DNA of 64,000 nucleotides, taken from the IMG/VR virus record IMGVR_UViG_3300029984_000001, positions 186,001 through 250,000 of that record; one strand, given 5' to 3'. Every line of letters begins with the position of its first letter. The stretch's first letter is position 1. The DNA comes from a virus. A model generated the notes under the pieces. The model made no database searches, had not been told where the DNA came from, and was given only the letters and a program-made list of their open reading frames with translations. Shown piece after piece: positions 34,118-42,727 of the stretch. Made by a program: the position numbers and the translations under genes.

Positions 34118-35317
34118 ATGGGTAGTAAATTTATTAATAAAAAATATAATGATACAGTTACTAATTTAGTAGAAGGTATAAATAATAGATTAAAAAATCC
34201 CTATTATATATTTAATGATAGACAACCTACTATTACAGATTATTATAATCAATCAGAATTAGAAACATCATTAGATGAACATCTACAACAAGAGTTTGAA
34301 GATTTAGGGGATGAATCTCCTATAAGATTCAATAAAATAGAAGACTTAGTATTATATGGAATGCCAAAGTTAGAAGCTAATTATAATATAACAGAGAATG
34401 GTTTTGAATCAGATCAACTTCAAGGAGAAGCTATATTCCTACCTAATACTATAATACCAAAAAAAGGAGATTTCTTTAGAATAAAATATTTAAACCAACC
34501 TTTATTATTTAAAGTAATCAGTTCTACAATAGATACAATAGATAATCTTAGTAATATATATAAAATTCAATGGGTATATGAAAGACCAGATTGTGACGAA
34601 ATAGAAAAACAAGTTGTTGACAACTTTACTTCTATAACAGAAAACTCGGGTACAGAATATAAATCTGTTATAAAGAATTCAGAATATAAATTTATAGAAA
34701 AGATAGATGAAGTATTAACAACTTTAAAAGAGTACTATAAAGTATTATTTTATTCTGATAGAGTACAGGCTTTTATTTTTTCATTTAAACATGATTTTTT
34801 CTATGATCCTTATGCAGTAGAATTCATAATTAAACATGATTTAATTAGTACATTAGACGATTATTTATACATTACACAACAATGTAGTTTGCATGAAACT
34901 TTTGTATTTGAATATGTAAAATCTATATTTACAGCTTTAGAAAAGAAAGATAAGAACCTTGGTAAATATAAAACGTTTTCTCAGGCTGAATTTATCCAAG
35001 ATGTATTCGGAGTATTCTCTTTTAGATCAGAACCTTATTATAAAATTCTATATAGAGATTATATGTTTCCAAATAAGGAGATAATAAATTTCTTAGATGA
35101 AGATTTGATCGGTAGAATATCATCAAATACTTTATATAGCGAAGATGAATTAAATTATAGAAATATTATAATAAAACATTTTAATAATACTGATATAAAG
35201 TTAAATGATGTAGAATGTATCTCAAGTATGCAATATAATACAAGTGTTAATCTATTTTATGAGATAATATTTGTGATATATATATTAGAAAAGAATGTCA
35301 AAATATTATTAAAATAA
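34118..35317 (+). CDS. Probable virion structural protein, 399 aa
   Basis: The frame opens at 34040 through the terminator, but GGAAAGGAGG before the ATG at 34118 decides the start. The protein has PTITDYYNQSELETSLDEHLQQEFEDLG, ESPIRFNKIEDLVLYGMPKLE, then EGEAIFLPNTIIPKKGDFFRI-like and VVDNFTSITENSGTEYKSVI segments. I associate this order with a conserved structural protein of large Firmicutes and gut myoviruses, but I cannot name its T4 counterpart. The C-terminal half is helical. Confidence 0.62.
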   Translation: MGSKFINKKYNDTVTNLVEGINNRLKNPYYIFNDRQPTITDYYNQSELETSLDEHLQQEFEDLGDESPIRFNKIEDLVLYGMPKLEANYNITENGFESDQLQGEAIFLPNTIIPKKGDFFRIKYLNQPLLFKVISSTIDTIDNLSNIYKIQWVYERPDCDEIEKQVVDNFTSITENSGTEYKSVIKNSEYKFIEKIDEVLTTLKEYYKVLFYSDRVQAFIFSFKHDFFYDPYAVEFIIKHDLISTLDDYLYITQQCSLHETFVFEYVKSIFTALEKKDKNLGKYKTFSQAEFIQDVFGVFSFRSEPYYKILYRDYMFPNKEIINFLDEDLIGRISSNTLYSEDELNYRNIIIKHFNNTDIKLNDVECISSMQYNTSVNLFYEIIFVIYILEKNVKILLK

Positions 35318-35356
35318 CATTGAAATAATACTATAAAATATAAGGAGGAATATTGT

Positions 35357-35494
35357 ATGGATTTAGAAAGTATACTATGTTTAGAAGTAGCTGCTGATAT
35401 ATGTACAGAATCTATTGAGATGGATTTTAGTGTCTACGATTTTCAAATGCAAGAAAGAATGGATGATTTAGAAAGAAAAGGAGTGACATATTAA
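35357..35494 (+). CDS. Hypothetical small acidic protein, 45 aa
   Basis: ATAAGGAGGAATATT is a strong ribosome site before this ATG, and the stop overlaps the next start (TAATG), both good signs of a real gene. The product begins MDLESILCLEVAADICTES and ends DDLERKGVTY. No family is recognised. Confidence 0.6.
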   Translation: MDLESILCLEVAADICTESIEMDFSVYDFQMQERMDDLERKGVTY

Positions 35495-36000
35495 TGAGTA
35501 ATTCAGTAACAATAAAAAATGTAAATATATATCCGATAAAAGGACAAAAGGTTTATGAAATTAGCCCACCGTTAATTGGTATTTGTACAGACGTAGATTT
35601 AAATACTTTAATTATAAGAAGAATAATTAAATCTGGTCATAAGGTTGAGGAAAATTTACCAGATGGTAGAAAAATTGTTCTAAATCTTGAAAACTTTGAA
35701 TGTGATAATACCGTAGAAAGACCAATTATGACTACTATCGTGTCATCTAATACAAATTCAGAATTAGTTGATAAATTGGTTAAATCTGAATCAACAATAA
35801 AAGAACTTAATGAAAAGATTGATAATCAAGAAGGTAATTATAGAGAGGCTGTAGCTTCTTATACATCATTACTAAATGCAGCTAAAAGTGAAAGTTTAGA
35901 AAAAGATAAAAAAATAAAAGAGTTAACAGAAGAGAATGTAAAATTAAAAGAAGAAGTTAACACTTATGAAGAATTATCAAAAGAAGAACCAATTAAATAA
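35494..36000 (+). CDS. Hypothetical protein with C-terminal coiled coil, 168 aa
   Basis: The start overlaps the upstream stop. The N-terminal 85 residues look beta-rich and resemble a small all-beta domain (VTIKNVNIYPIKGQKVYEI). Residues 90-165 form a long charged heptad region (STIKELNEKIDNQEG, then KIKELTEENVKLKEEVNTYEEL) that should be coiled coil. A structural or assembly role is possible. Confidence 0.68.
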   Translation: MSNSVTIKNVNIYPIKGQKVYEISPPLIGICTDVDLNTLIIRRIIKSGHKVEENLPDGRKIVLNLENFECDNTVERPIMTTIVSSNTNSELVDKLVKSESTIKELNEKIDNQEGNYREAVASYTSLLNAAKSESLEKDKKIKELTEENVKLKEEVNTYEELSKEEPIK

Positions 36001-36006
36001 AAAATA

Positions 36007-36034
36007 TAGAGCACATTAGTGCTCTATTATTTTA
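36007..36034. terminator. Bidirectional terminator
   Basis: TAGAGCAC and GTGCTCTA form an 8-bp stem with T-rich sequence to the right and A-rich sequence to the left. It ends both the plus gene at 36000 and the minus micro-transcript from 36181-36210. Confidence 0.78.
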
Positions 36035-36036
36035 TC

Positions 36037-36063
36037 TTATAAATGTGTATTGTCATCGTACAT
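36037..36063 (-). CDS. Micro-ORF of 8 codons (MYDDNTHL)
   Basis: GAAAGGGGG stands ten bases before the ATG, a strong Gram-positive ribosome site, and the frame ends in TAA after eight codons. It is the last ORF in a short promoter-to-terminator unit with no longer ORF. It could be a micropeptide, or the unit may act as a small RNA. Confidence 0.35.
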   Translation of the reverse strand: MYDDNTHL

Positions 36064-36084
36064 TAATAGTTATCCCCCTTTCGT

Positions 36085-36119
36085 TTATTTGGATAACATT
36101 AATGTTTAGTGTTTACCAT
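36085..36119 (-). CDS. Two overlapping micro-ORFs (MVNTKH and MLSK)
   Basis: AAAGGAG precedes ATG-GTA-AAC-ACT-AAA-CAT-TAA (36099-36119), and its stop overlaps a second ATG giving MLSK (36085-36099) in a TAATG arrangement. The set-up looks like real translation initiation signals on tiny products. Whether they are expressed is unknown. Confidence 0.3.
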
Positions 36120-36180
36120 ATACTTCAACTCCTTTATAATATAATCATTTAGTGTTAAATTAAGATGATTATTATTGTTT

Positions 36181-36210
36181 ATTCATAATTATAATATATA
36201 ATTATAAATC
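36181..36210 (-). promoter_or_regulatory. Candidate phage promoter on the minus strand (TATAATTATATATTATA)
   Basis: A perfect 17-bp element at 36190-36206 read on the minus strand, followed by ATTATGAAT. It is the only perfect minus-strand copy I found and reads into the micro-ORF unit that ends at the 36007-36034 terminator. Confidence 0.6.
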
Positions 36211-36227
36211 GGGAGTTTTACAAAATC

Positions 36228-36434
36228 TTAATAAAATTCTATAGGAGTTAATTTCTTTTGTGTTTGTGGGAGTATTAAAGTAAAATTATATAATGCTTGT
36301 ACTGTTTCATTACTAGATACATGAACATTCTTTCCACCTAAATCTATATAGTATCTTTTAGAATTTATATATTCATCTAATTCTTTATTAGATTCAATTG
36401 TATAAGCTACTTTAGCGGTTAACTGATCACCATC
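36228..36434 (-). CDS. RNA polymerase beta' N-terminal half, exon 2 (catalytic DGD exon)
   Basis: The first codons are GAT-GGT-GAT-CAG-TTA (D-G-D-Q-L), which join to G-D-Y at the end of exon 1 to give G-D-Y-D-G-D-Q, the phage version of the invariant N-A-D-F-D-G-D-Q catalytic Mg-binding motif of beta'. The remaining residues (LTAKVAYTIESNKELDE, then SSNETVQALYNFTLILP) fit the stretch after that motif. The exon is 68 codons plus stop. The subunit then continues as a separate polypeptide encoded at 5925-8045. Confidence 0.88.
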   Translation of the reverse strand, partial: DGDQLTAKVAYTIESNKELDEYINSKRYYIDLGGKNVHVSSNETVQALYNFTLILPQTQKKLTPIEFY

Positions 36435-37665
36435 CACACATTAACCTATTGTGAACGCAACTTCACCAGAAGATTTTCATCTTCCCAGACTATATCATCC
36501 CTTATGGGCTACCTCTTTCGAATCTATCATAAGCTTATAGATCCTACTCTACTCAATATTAAAGTTATATTTATTTGATATTTCGGTATGAGATTCTTTT
36601 CTTTTTATCCTACCAATTATACTTCTTTGTTGTTGAAATTCCCCTGGTAGTTTCAATTCATCTATAATTGCTCTAGTTGAATATCCTTTAGATAATAATT
36701 TACAAATGTTTTCTACATATGGAAAGAAATCTATTTGAGGTTTCTTCTCTTTAAATTTATATAATGTGGATATATGTTTCCATCTTTTACCTTTAATAAT
36801 ATGACTTACATTAAATCTATTATTTTCAGTATTTTCCATATTAGATTTTATTAAAGCATTTCCATATGAATCTCCATCTTGAACATATTTGCAAATACTA
36901 TGTACTTGTTCTTCTGTCCATTTACTCATACCATTATTTTCTCCATAAGTATTTTCTCCAGTACCCCAACCTCCATCTTCCTTGACAAATCTTGATTCAA
37001 CATGTTTAGAAAATTCTCTATCTGTATCTTTATTTTGAAACTCATGTTCAAGATTTTCTAGTTGAGTACACCATTCTAAATTACCATAGAATGCATCTGA
37101 TCTACATAAATTTTTATGGTTTACTTGAGTTTTATTTATTGGGTCTGGATTAAATACATACATGGTAGCAACCAAAATATGTACAAAGAAAGATTTTCTA
37201 GTAGAATCATTTAATTGTAAAGATACTGATAAATATCCATTAGATAGTGCTACCGATAATAAATTACCTTCTATATTTAAAAATCTACCATAATTACTTA
37301 TCTTATAACCTGTTCTGATATTATAACATTGTAAATCTACCCATTGTTCTATAGGATTAGGATATTCTATTAATGGGTTTATACCTTGTGAGAAATCGTC
37401 TCTTATCATAAAACTTTTCATTTATTCTCATCTCCTTTCGTGTATATAATATATAACTTTAATATCTTTTGATAGTCGTTGAACGTTCCCTATACATCAT
37501 CATATAAGGCTTCGATGCTGATTACCCAATTATTAATCATTCTCAAGCATTCACGCTTATAGTTTCCCATTACGTTGTAGCTGATTAACTTACAAGGGCG
37601 TTCCAGCAGTTAAGGTAGTTTTTGTTTCGACGCACATCGTCAAGAAGACTACAATGGTGAGGTTT
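36435..37665 (-). mobile_element. Group I intron in the RNA polymerase beta' gene
   Basis: This 1231-nt insertion lies exactly between G-D-Y and D-G-D-Q of the beta' catalytic motif. Exon 1 ends in U and the intron ends in G. P1 is well supported: exon AGACUAU pairs over seven positions with intron GUAGUCU, with the U-G wobble at the splice site. P7 can form between GACTAT (complement of 37471-37480) and ATAGTC (complement of 36487-36496). The core segments GTTCAACGACTATC and GATATAGTCT match the first intron. It carries a full HNH endonuclease ORF. Splicing is inferred from sequence only. Confidence 0.9.
36549..37421 (-). CDS. Intron-encoded HNH homing endonuclease (NUMOD4-HNH)
   Basis: GAAAGGAGATGAGAATAA precedes the ATG at 37421. 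The 290-aa protein has a NUMOD4-like start (IEQWVDLQCYNIRTGYKISNYGRFLN), a typical HNH block (FVHILVATMYV, QVNHKN, NLEWCTQLENLEHEF) and C-terminal DNA-binding repeats (GMSKWTEEQVHSICKYV, HIIKGKRWKHIS, and GYSTRAIIDEL). It should cleave intronless beta' alleles and so spread the intron. It begins MKSFMIRDDFSQG, an N-terminal FMxRD motif shared with unrelated phage proteins and with the remnant ORF of the other intron. Confidence 0.9.
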   Translation of the reverse strand: MKSFMIRDDFSQGINPLIEYPNPIEQWVDLQCYNIRTGYKISNYGRFLNIEGNLLSVALSNGYLSVSLQLNDSTRKSFFVHILVATMYVFNPDPINKTQVNHKNLCRSDAFYGNLEWCTQLENLEHEFQNKDTDREFSKHVESRFVKEDGGWGTGENTYGENNGMSKWTEEQVHSICKYVQDGDSYGNALIKSNMENTENNRFNVSHIIKGKRWKHISTLYKFKEKKPQIDFFPYVENICKLLSKGYSTRAIIDELKLPGEFQQQRSIIGRIKRKESHTEISNKYNFNIE

Positions 37666-39093
37666 ATAGTCTCCTTCTACTTTTTTGAGATGCAAATTAC
37701 TGATGTTTAAAGTATCTCTAAATCTAGATGATGTATTAGTACCTATATCTTCCTCTCTTATTTTTGGATAATAAGGATAGAATTCATTATTTATATAAAT
37801 ACCTTCTGTTTCTACTGTAGATGAAATTCTAATTTTATTTGGGAATTGACCGAAATAAGTATTCATAGGATATCTTGTTAATAATACATGTTTATCTTTA
37901 GACATTTCTACAGCAGCCATATAAAAAATATCACACCAACATAATCTTCTATGATAAATAGATGATACATCTTCTTTATCCATTTCATCTTTAGTATCTG
38001 TATGAGGAGCATTGTTACCTTTAAAGTACATATATCTCATTTCACCTGTAGTTAATTCTACTTCTATAGGAATGAATCTATTTGAATATCCATGTATAAA
38101 TCTTTTCATTTGTTTTTTAATTACATCATCTGAAAATTGCACATAAGGATTCTTTACTTGTACTACTTTAGGATTACCCTTATCATCATATAATACTTTT
38201 TCATTAGTACCACCGAATTCATTTTCAAAGAATCTTCTACACCAGAATAATATATACGGATATAGATTTGCTAAGGCTGATGCTAACGGTAAAGCACAAT
38301 GTCTTAAATCAACCATTAAATCATCTACTGATTCTACATTTAATTCAGGAGCCGATATAACTAATCTAGAAGAATAATCTGAAGTCTTTGCCATAACTGT
38401 TCTTTTTATGATTCCATATTTCTTTCCTAGATTTGGTTCTTGAGTAAACCAATCATATACTCTAACTAATAATTCCTGTATTCTTCCTATAGTAGCAGAT
38501 GTCATTGAAAATCCAAAATCATCGGATTCTCTTAATGCAGCTGAGGCTATAATTAAAGAATTATATATCTTATTAATTTCTCCTACTCCTAAAGTTTTAT
38601 TTCCAGTATTTACATCTCTATAGTATGCAGGTATTACTATATACTTATCTAAAAATAATGTATTATTCTTTTTATTTCTATTTATAAAATCTATATTTAT
38701 ATCTCTTTTGAGAGAGTCTGTAGATTTTATTTTTATCTTATCTATATTATTTTTTAAGAAGTCTACCCCATTTTCTCCATTCTCATCTTCTTCTAATTGT
38801 CCTTGAGAATTAATCTTAAAATTCTTAGTCCCATGAACACATTCTTTTATTTTTCTATCCATTCTACACCATATTTTATATGATAATGGATCTATGAAAT
38901 TTTTGTGTAGGTCAATATAGGCAAATATATTGGCTCTTTGATCTTTAGATAAACCAAAAACTTCATTAGATAATAAACCGTCTGATGTAGGTACTCCATT
39001 ACTAAAAAAATATATAGGATTGGTAATCTGTTTTAAATTATTCTCTTTAATTAATCGACTAGGACTTAATGTCTCTAACTCTAAATGTTTCAT
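37666..39093 (-). CDS. RNA polymerase beta' N-terminal half, exon 1
   Basis: AAAGGAG precedes the ATG at 39093. The 476 codons encode PTSDGLLSNEVFG near residue 35 (beta' clamp start GLFSERIFGP), YIVIPAYYRDV near 150, KRTVMAKTSDYSSRLVISAPELN near 240 (beta' GKRVDYSGRSVIVVGPELK) and LLTRYPMNTYFGQFPN near 400 (beta' RAPTLHRLGIQAF region). It ends in KKVEGDY, to which exon 2 adds DGDQ. The usual first zinc finger of beta' is absent. Spliced, the protein is 544 residues. Without splicing the frame runs into the intron and stops at 37585, giving a polymerase without its catalytic aspartates. Confidence 0.9.
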
Positions 39094-39135
39094 ATTAAAA
39101 CTCCTTTCTCATTTTGATATAAAAAAGGGATCAGG

Positions 39136-39429
39136 TTATACACCTGATACCTCTTTCATTGTTATTCCTATAGTATCATTATTAATGTTAAATTCTACCT
39201 GATATTTTTTATCATATACAGATGATGCATTGATTACAGGTATTGATTTGGTCTTCTTTTTTAATTCAAAATATATAGAATCATCAACTATATTTATGTT
39301 TTTCATATTAAAGTCATTAAATAAAGAACAGACTCCATATGATGTCATAATAGCTTCATAATTATTAGCGAAATATTCACAATCGTTAATATTATTAGAT
39401 TCTATGAATTTCATTCTATCCATTACCAT
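39136..39429 (-). CDS. Hypothetical protein, 97 aa
   Basis: AAAGGAGATGA precedes the ATG at 39429. The product is small and mixed alpha/beta (NDFNMKNINIVDDSIYFELKKK, then EFNINNDTIGITMKEV), perhaps a virion or baseplate accessory. It lies between baseplate-type genes and RNA polymerase beta' on the same strand. Confidence 0.62.
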   Translation of the reverse strand: MVMDRMKFIESNNINDCEYFANNYEAIMTSYGVCSLFNDFNMKNINIVDDSIYFELKKKTKSIPVINASSVYDKKYQVEFNINNDTIGITMKEVSGV

Positions 39430-39437
39430 GTCTCAGA

Positions 39438-39668
39438 TCATCTCCTTTTATTTTTAGATTGCTTTCCCTTAGGGGTAGAGGTATTACCAGCAGCAGATCC
39501 CATAGCTGCTAATAATGATGCTGTACATCCCATAGCTTCAGCTTCTAATTGTTTTTGTCCTTCACCAGTTAGCATCTTTTCATAAATATCCATATAGATT
39601 TTATGAAATAACTTATTTCTCATGTTTTCTAGTTCTGTAAAAGAAATCTTCTTATAATGATTGATCAT
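39438..39668 (-). CDS. Hypothetical small protein with basic tail, 76 aa
   Basis: The ATG at 39668 has no strong ribosome site and lies just after the stop of the upstream gene, so translation may be coupled. The protein has a helical front (LENMRNKLFHKIYMDIYEKML), a small-residue middle and a KGKQSKNKRR tail. Function is unknown. Confidence 0.58.
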   Translation of the reverse strand: MINHYKKISFTELENMRNKLFHKIYMDIYEKMLTGEGQKQLEAEAMGCTASLLAAMGSAAGNTSTPKGKQSKNKRR

Positions 39669-39679
39669 TATAATCTTAT

Positions 39680-41395
39680 CTATATACTTCCTAGTTGAGC
39701 CACCTGATGTTGCGTAAAAAGGAGATCTTCTGCCGACATTTGATGTTCTGGTTCTATATAATTACATTTAGGACATTTACTTTCAGGTATTTTATATGTA
39801 ATACCTTGTTCTTCTTCACTTGCTTCTTTATATATGTAAGATAATAAAGTTTGAAATTGTGCAGTATTTAATTCTTTAGTTATAATCAAACCGTATTTTC
39901 TTATCTTGTTTTTAAGAACTTTTCTTGCTTTTTCCCTATCATCTTTTTCAACGTCAATTGTCAAATCTATAGGTCTGAATTGTTCATTTTGTCTATCTAT
40001 AAGATATATAGTATCTACATAAGTTAATATATTTATTATACTACTATATTTCTTTCTAAATTCAGGTTCTAGTAAATAAGGCTCAATATTATTTTTCCAA
40101 ATAGAAGGTTTCTTTAATTTAAATAAATAATCATCTGATATTTGATAACCTTTACCCTCTATTTTGTATGGAGAATCATCTGGATTATTTAATATATCAT
40201 AATATTTAGCTTCTGCTTCTGGAGAATCAAATTTCATCATATTCTTAATAGGAATATATTTATTTAAATAAGGTGCTTTACAATGATCACATTGAGCTGC
40301 TAATATATTACTATCTTTAAATGAACTTATAAATCCACCCATATAAATATGATTCAAATCCACAGATAAAGTATTCTTTAACCATGTAAATACATCAACA
40401 GGTTTAGTTCCTCTTAAATGATCATATAATATTTTAAATTTCTTAATCAATTGTCCATACTCTCCACCAGTCTCTAATTCAGCTACTAGCTCATTTACTT
40501 CGAAACCTTCTAATTCTTCCATAGCAAATATTCTTTTTGAGTTCCATAAAACATGTTCCTCAATATCTTTATGTCTTGTAGAAGAAGCATTGTTAATATT
40601 AACAGGTTTTCCAAATCCAAATTTACTTATATCTATCGGATTCTTAATAGGTTTCAATGATGCTTTTATATCAGCTCTCATTGCTTCAAACATTTTATCT
40701 AATTCTTCTGTAGTAAATTTTAGATCTTTTTCTATTTGAGCTTCTTCATCTTCATCATCTATTTTAATATAATCAATATCTTTTGGAATTTCTTTTTCAT
40801 CGAAATCGTTTTTATCAAACATTTCAGAATTTATTTTAGAAGCATCTTCTAACGATAAATTGGCACCACTTTTCATAACTGTATTACTATTAGATTCAAT
40901 CATTTTTATAGGACTTACAAACTCTTTTTCATTAGGGTCTGGTATAACACCATGTTCATTATATATAACTAATTTTTCTTCTACTACATCATCTATAACT
41001 ATAGATGATTTTATTTCAACTGATTCTTTTTCTTGATGTATTATTAGTTTTTCTTCCATATCATCATCTCCATATTCCATTGATAATTCGGGTATATCTA
41101 AATCGTTATCATTATAAGTATTTTTTAATACACCACTTTCTTCCATTTGTCTTCTTTCTATTTCTTCTTGTTTCAATTTATTGAATACAATCTTTTCTTC
41201 TTTAAGTGCATTTATTCTATTATCTATCAAACTCATAATATTATTTTCAGATTCTATATTTTTCTCTTTTGCTTCTTTGGATTGCTCTTCCCTTTTGCTC
41301 CCCTCTACTATTTTTTTGATTTTTGTCATATCCACTTCTTCATATTTAGTATCTTTTTTTCTCATTTGATTAAGTGTACTTGGTTTTTCATTCAT
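39680..41395 (-). CDS. Zinc-binding virion or baseplate-hub-associated protein, 571 aa
   Basis: AGGAGGTAATATAA precedes the ATG at 41395. The first 230 residues are acidic and disordered with coiled-coil stretches. The folded C-terminal part has two cysteine pairs, CDHC near residue 367 and CPKC near 545, and ends EDLLFTQHQVAQLGSI. A C-terminal zinc pair followed by a short hydrophobic tail occurs in T4 gp26-like hub assembly proteins, but that link is loose. It lies directly behind the gp25-like gene, which supports a baseplate context. Confidence 0.6.
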   Translation of the reverse strand: MNEKPSTLNQMRKKDTKYEEVDMTKIKKIVEGSKREEQSKEAKEKNIESENNIMSLIDNRINALKEEKIVFNKLKQEEIERRQMEESGVLKNTYNDNDLDIPELSMEYGDDDMEEKLIIHQEKESVEIKSSIVIDDVVEEKLVIYNEHGVIPDPNEKEFVSPIKMIESNSNTVMKSGANLSLEDASKINSEMFDKNDFDEKEIPKDIDYIKIDDEDEEAQIEKDLKFTTEELDKMFEAMRADIKASLKPIKNPIDISKFGFGKPVNINNASSTRHKDIEEHVLWNSKRIFAMEELEGFEVNELVAELETGGEYGQLIKKFKILYDHLRGTKPVDVFTWLKNTLSVDLNHIYMGGFISSFKDSNILAAQCDHCKAPYLNKYIPIKNMMKFDSPEAEAKYYDILNNPDDSPYKIEGKGYQISDDYLFKLKKPSIWKNNIEPYLLEPEFRKKYSSIINILTYVDTIYLIDRQNEQFRPIDLTIDVEKDDREKARKVLKNKIRKYGLIITKELNTAQFQTLLSYIYKEASEEEQGITYKIPESKCPKCNYIEPEHQMSAEDLLFTQHQVAQLGSI

Positions 41396-41407
41396 TTATA
41401 TTACCTC

Positions 41408-41788
41408 CTATTTAATCATTTCATCTAATGATAATGTTTTGCTTGTATTATCTGATATTAAAGAATAGATAGTATTTTCTACTTGTATATCTATAAGTAT
41501 TATTTTTGATTTCTTTTCTTTCTGGGTTATATTTATACTTACATTTTGTAACATAGGTAAATATTGTGCTATTTGTTTTTCAGCATTTAATTGTAACGCA
41601 GGTATATCATCCATCCACATATTTCTGTAGTTTTTGTATAATCCTATACCCATATTAGGGTGAGTTTCTATATCTCCAGGGTTCATTAAAAATAATCTAA
41701 TTAATAATATAGCAATAGCATTTTCACCTTCAAATACTTTAGGGTTTTTGTAATCATCTAATGATAAGACATATTCTCTTATAGCCAC
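41408..41788 (-). CDS. Baseplate wedge protein, T4 gp25-like
   Basis: The start is a GTG at 41788 behind AGAGGTGATTA. The 126-aa protein has GENAIAILLIRLFLMNPGDIETHPNMGIGL, then NAEKQIAQYLPMLQNVSINITQ, matching the gp25/gpW pattern of [L-F]-x-x-P-G-[E/D]-x-x-x-x-P-x-x-G-x-x-L followed by an amphipathic helix and a V-x-V strand. gp25 sits in the inner baseplate and starts sheath polymerisation, so the phage has a contractile tail. Confidence 0.8.
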   Translation of the reverse strand: MAIREYVLSLDDYKNPKVFEGENAIAILLIRLFLMNPGDIETHPNMGIGLYKNYRNMWMDDIPALQLNAEKQIAQYLPMLQNVSINITQKEKKSKIILIDIQVENTIYSLISDNTSKTLSLDEMIK

Positions 41789-41865
41789 ATATAATCACCT
41801 CTGATATATTAAATTTAATTATAAGTTTAACTTATAAAAAGATACATAATGTAAATATAAAGATT

Positions 41866-41893
41866 TATAATTATATATTATACTTATGAATAC
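41866..41893 (+). promoter_or_regulatory. Candidate phage promoter (TATAATTATATATTATA element)
   Basis: A perfect 17-bp element followed by CTTATGAATA. It starts the plus-strand block at 41930. Confidence 0.62.
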
Positions 41894-41929
41894 ATAATAA
41901 AATATTTTAATTAAGAGGAGAGATTTAAA

Positions 41930-42374
41930 ATGATTGCATGATGAAATTCAAAAAGTGATAGCTAATTCATATTCAAATTATTTAGGAGGAAATTTATATT
42001 TATTTGGTTTATTTACAAAAATAGATAATCTATATGTAGAAATGTTTGAATTATTCTATGATACTAACATAACAAACCATATTGATAATTGTTTGGATAA
42101 TAATTTATCTCAAAAACAATCAATAGAATCTATGGTAGATGGTGTCATTAATAATGAATTATTTGAGAATAAACTGAAAGGCTTTAAATTAGATCATATT
42201 AAAATAAATAATATAATAAATGTGTATAATGATGTGCTTATTAATTTACCAGAAGAAAAGTGTTTAATAGAAAGGAAAGATATTAAATTATTAAACGACT
42301 ATTATTATGTCAAAACAGTCTATTCAAAATTGATAGAATCTTTGAATAAAATAAAAGGAGGAGAAAAACAATGA
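41930..42374 (+). CDS. Hypothetical protein with an out-of-frame or TTG start, about 146 aa
   Basis: AAGAGGAGAG is followed by ATG at 41930, but that frame stops after three codons (M-I-A). The long frame starts one base later, at TTG 41934 (HDEIQKVIANSYSNYLGGNLYLFG). Either TTG is the real start, about twelve bases from the ribosome site, or one base has been gained near the start. The protein is helical with no recognised domain. Its stop overlaps the next ATG. Confidence 0.6.
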
Positions 42375-42715
42375 GTCAAACAATAGTCATTGTTAAAGGT
42401 GGAGAAAAAGTCAATGATCTTTATTGTGAAAATAGAAGAGAATTTGTAGATGAAATTTATTTTACTACATCTGTTACAGATATTATTTGGTATCAAATAA
42501 AAGGGGTCGTAATAAATATTGATACATATGATAATGATGAAGATTTAACTGATTCTTGTTTACAAATAATAGATCTAGATAAGAAAGATGAATTATTACA
42601 ATTGATAAAAGATTATGATAAATCTAAATTAACAGAAGCAGATTTATTTTGGTTATTGGAATTAGAAACAGTATTAAAATCTAATGACTATGATTATTTA
42701 CAAATAAGTATTTAG
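42371..42715 (+). CDS. Hypothetical small acidic protein, 114 aa
   Basis: AAAGGAGGAGAAA in the end of the upstream gene supports the ATG at 42371, which overlaps the previous stop (ATGA). The protein starts with a beta-rich part (SQTIVIVKGGEKVNDLY) and has an acidic C-terminal half. No family is recognised. Confidence 0.62.
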   Translation: MSQTIVIVKGGEKVNDLYCENRREFVDEIYFTTSVTDIIWYQIKGVVINIDTYDNDEDLTDSCLQIIDLDKKDELLQLIKDYDKSKLTEADLFWLLELETVLKSNDYDYLQISI

Positions 42716-42727
42716 GAGAGGATTAAA

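Noticed and set aside
37585-39093. A 502-aa beta' fragment ending NYLNCWNALVS
   Set aside because: Residues after GDY come from intron sequence (P1 and core), not from the subunit.
41147-41428. A plus-strand Phe/Tyr-rich ORF, apparently membrane protein
   Set aside because: It is the antisense of a Lys/Glu-rich coding region, which always reads as hydrophobic; no ribosome site.
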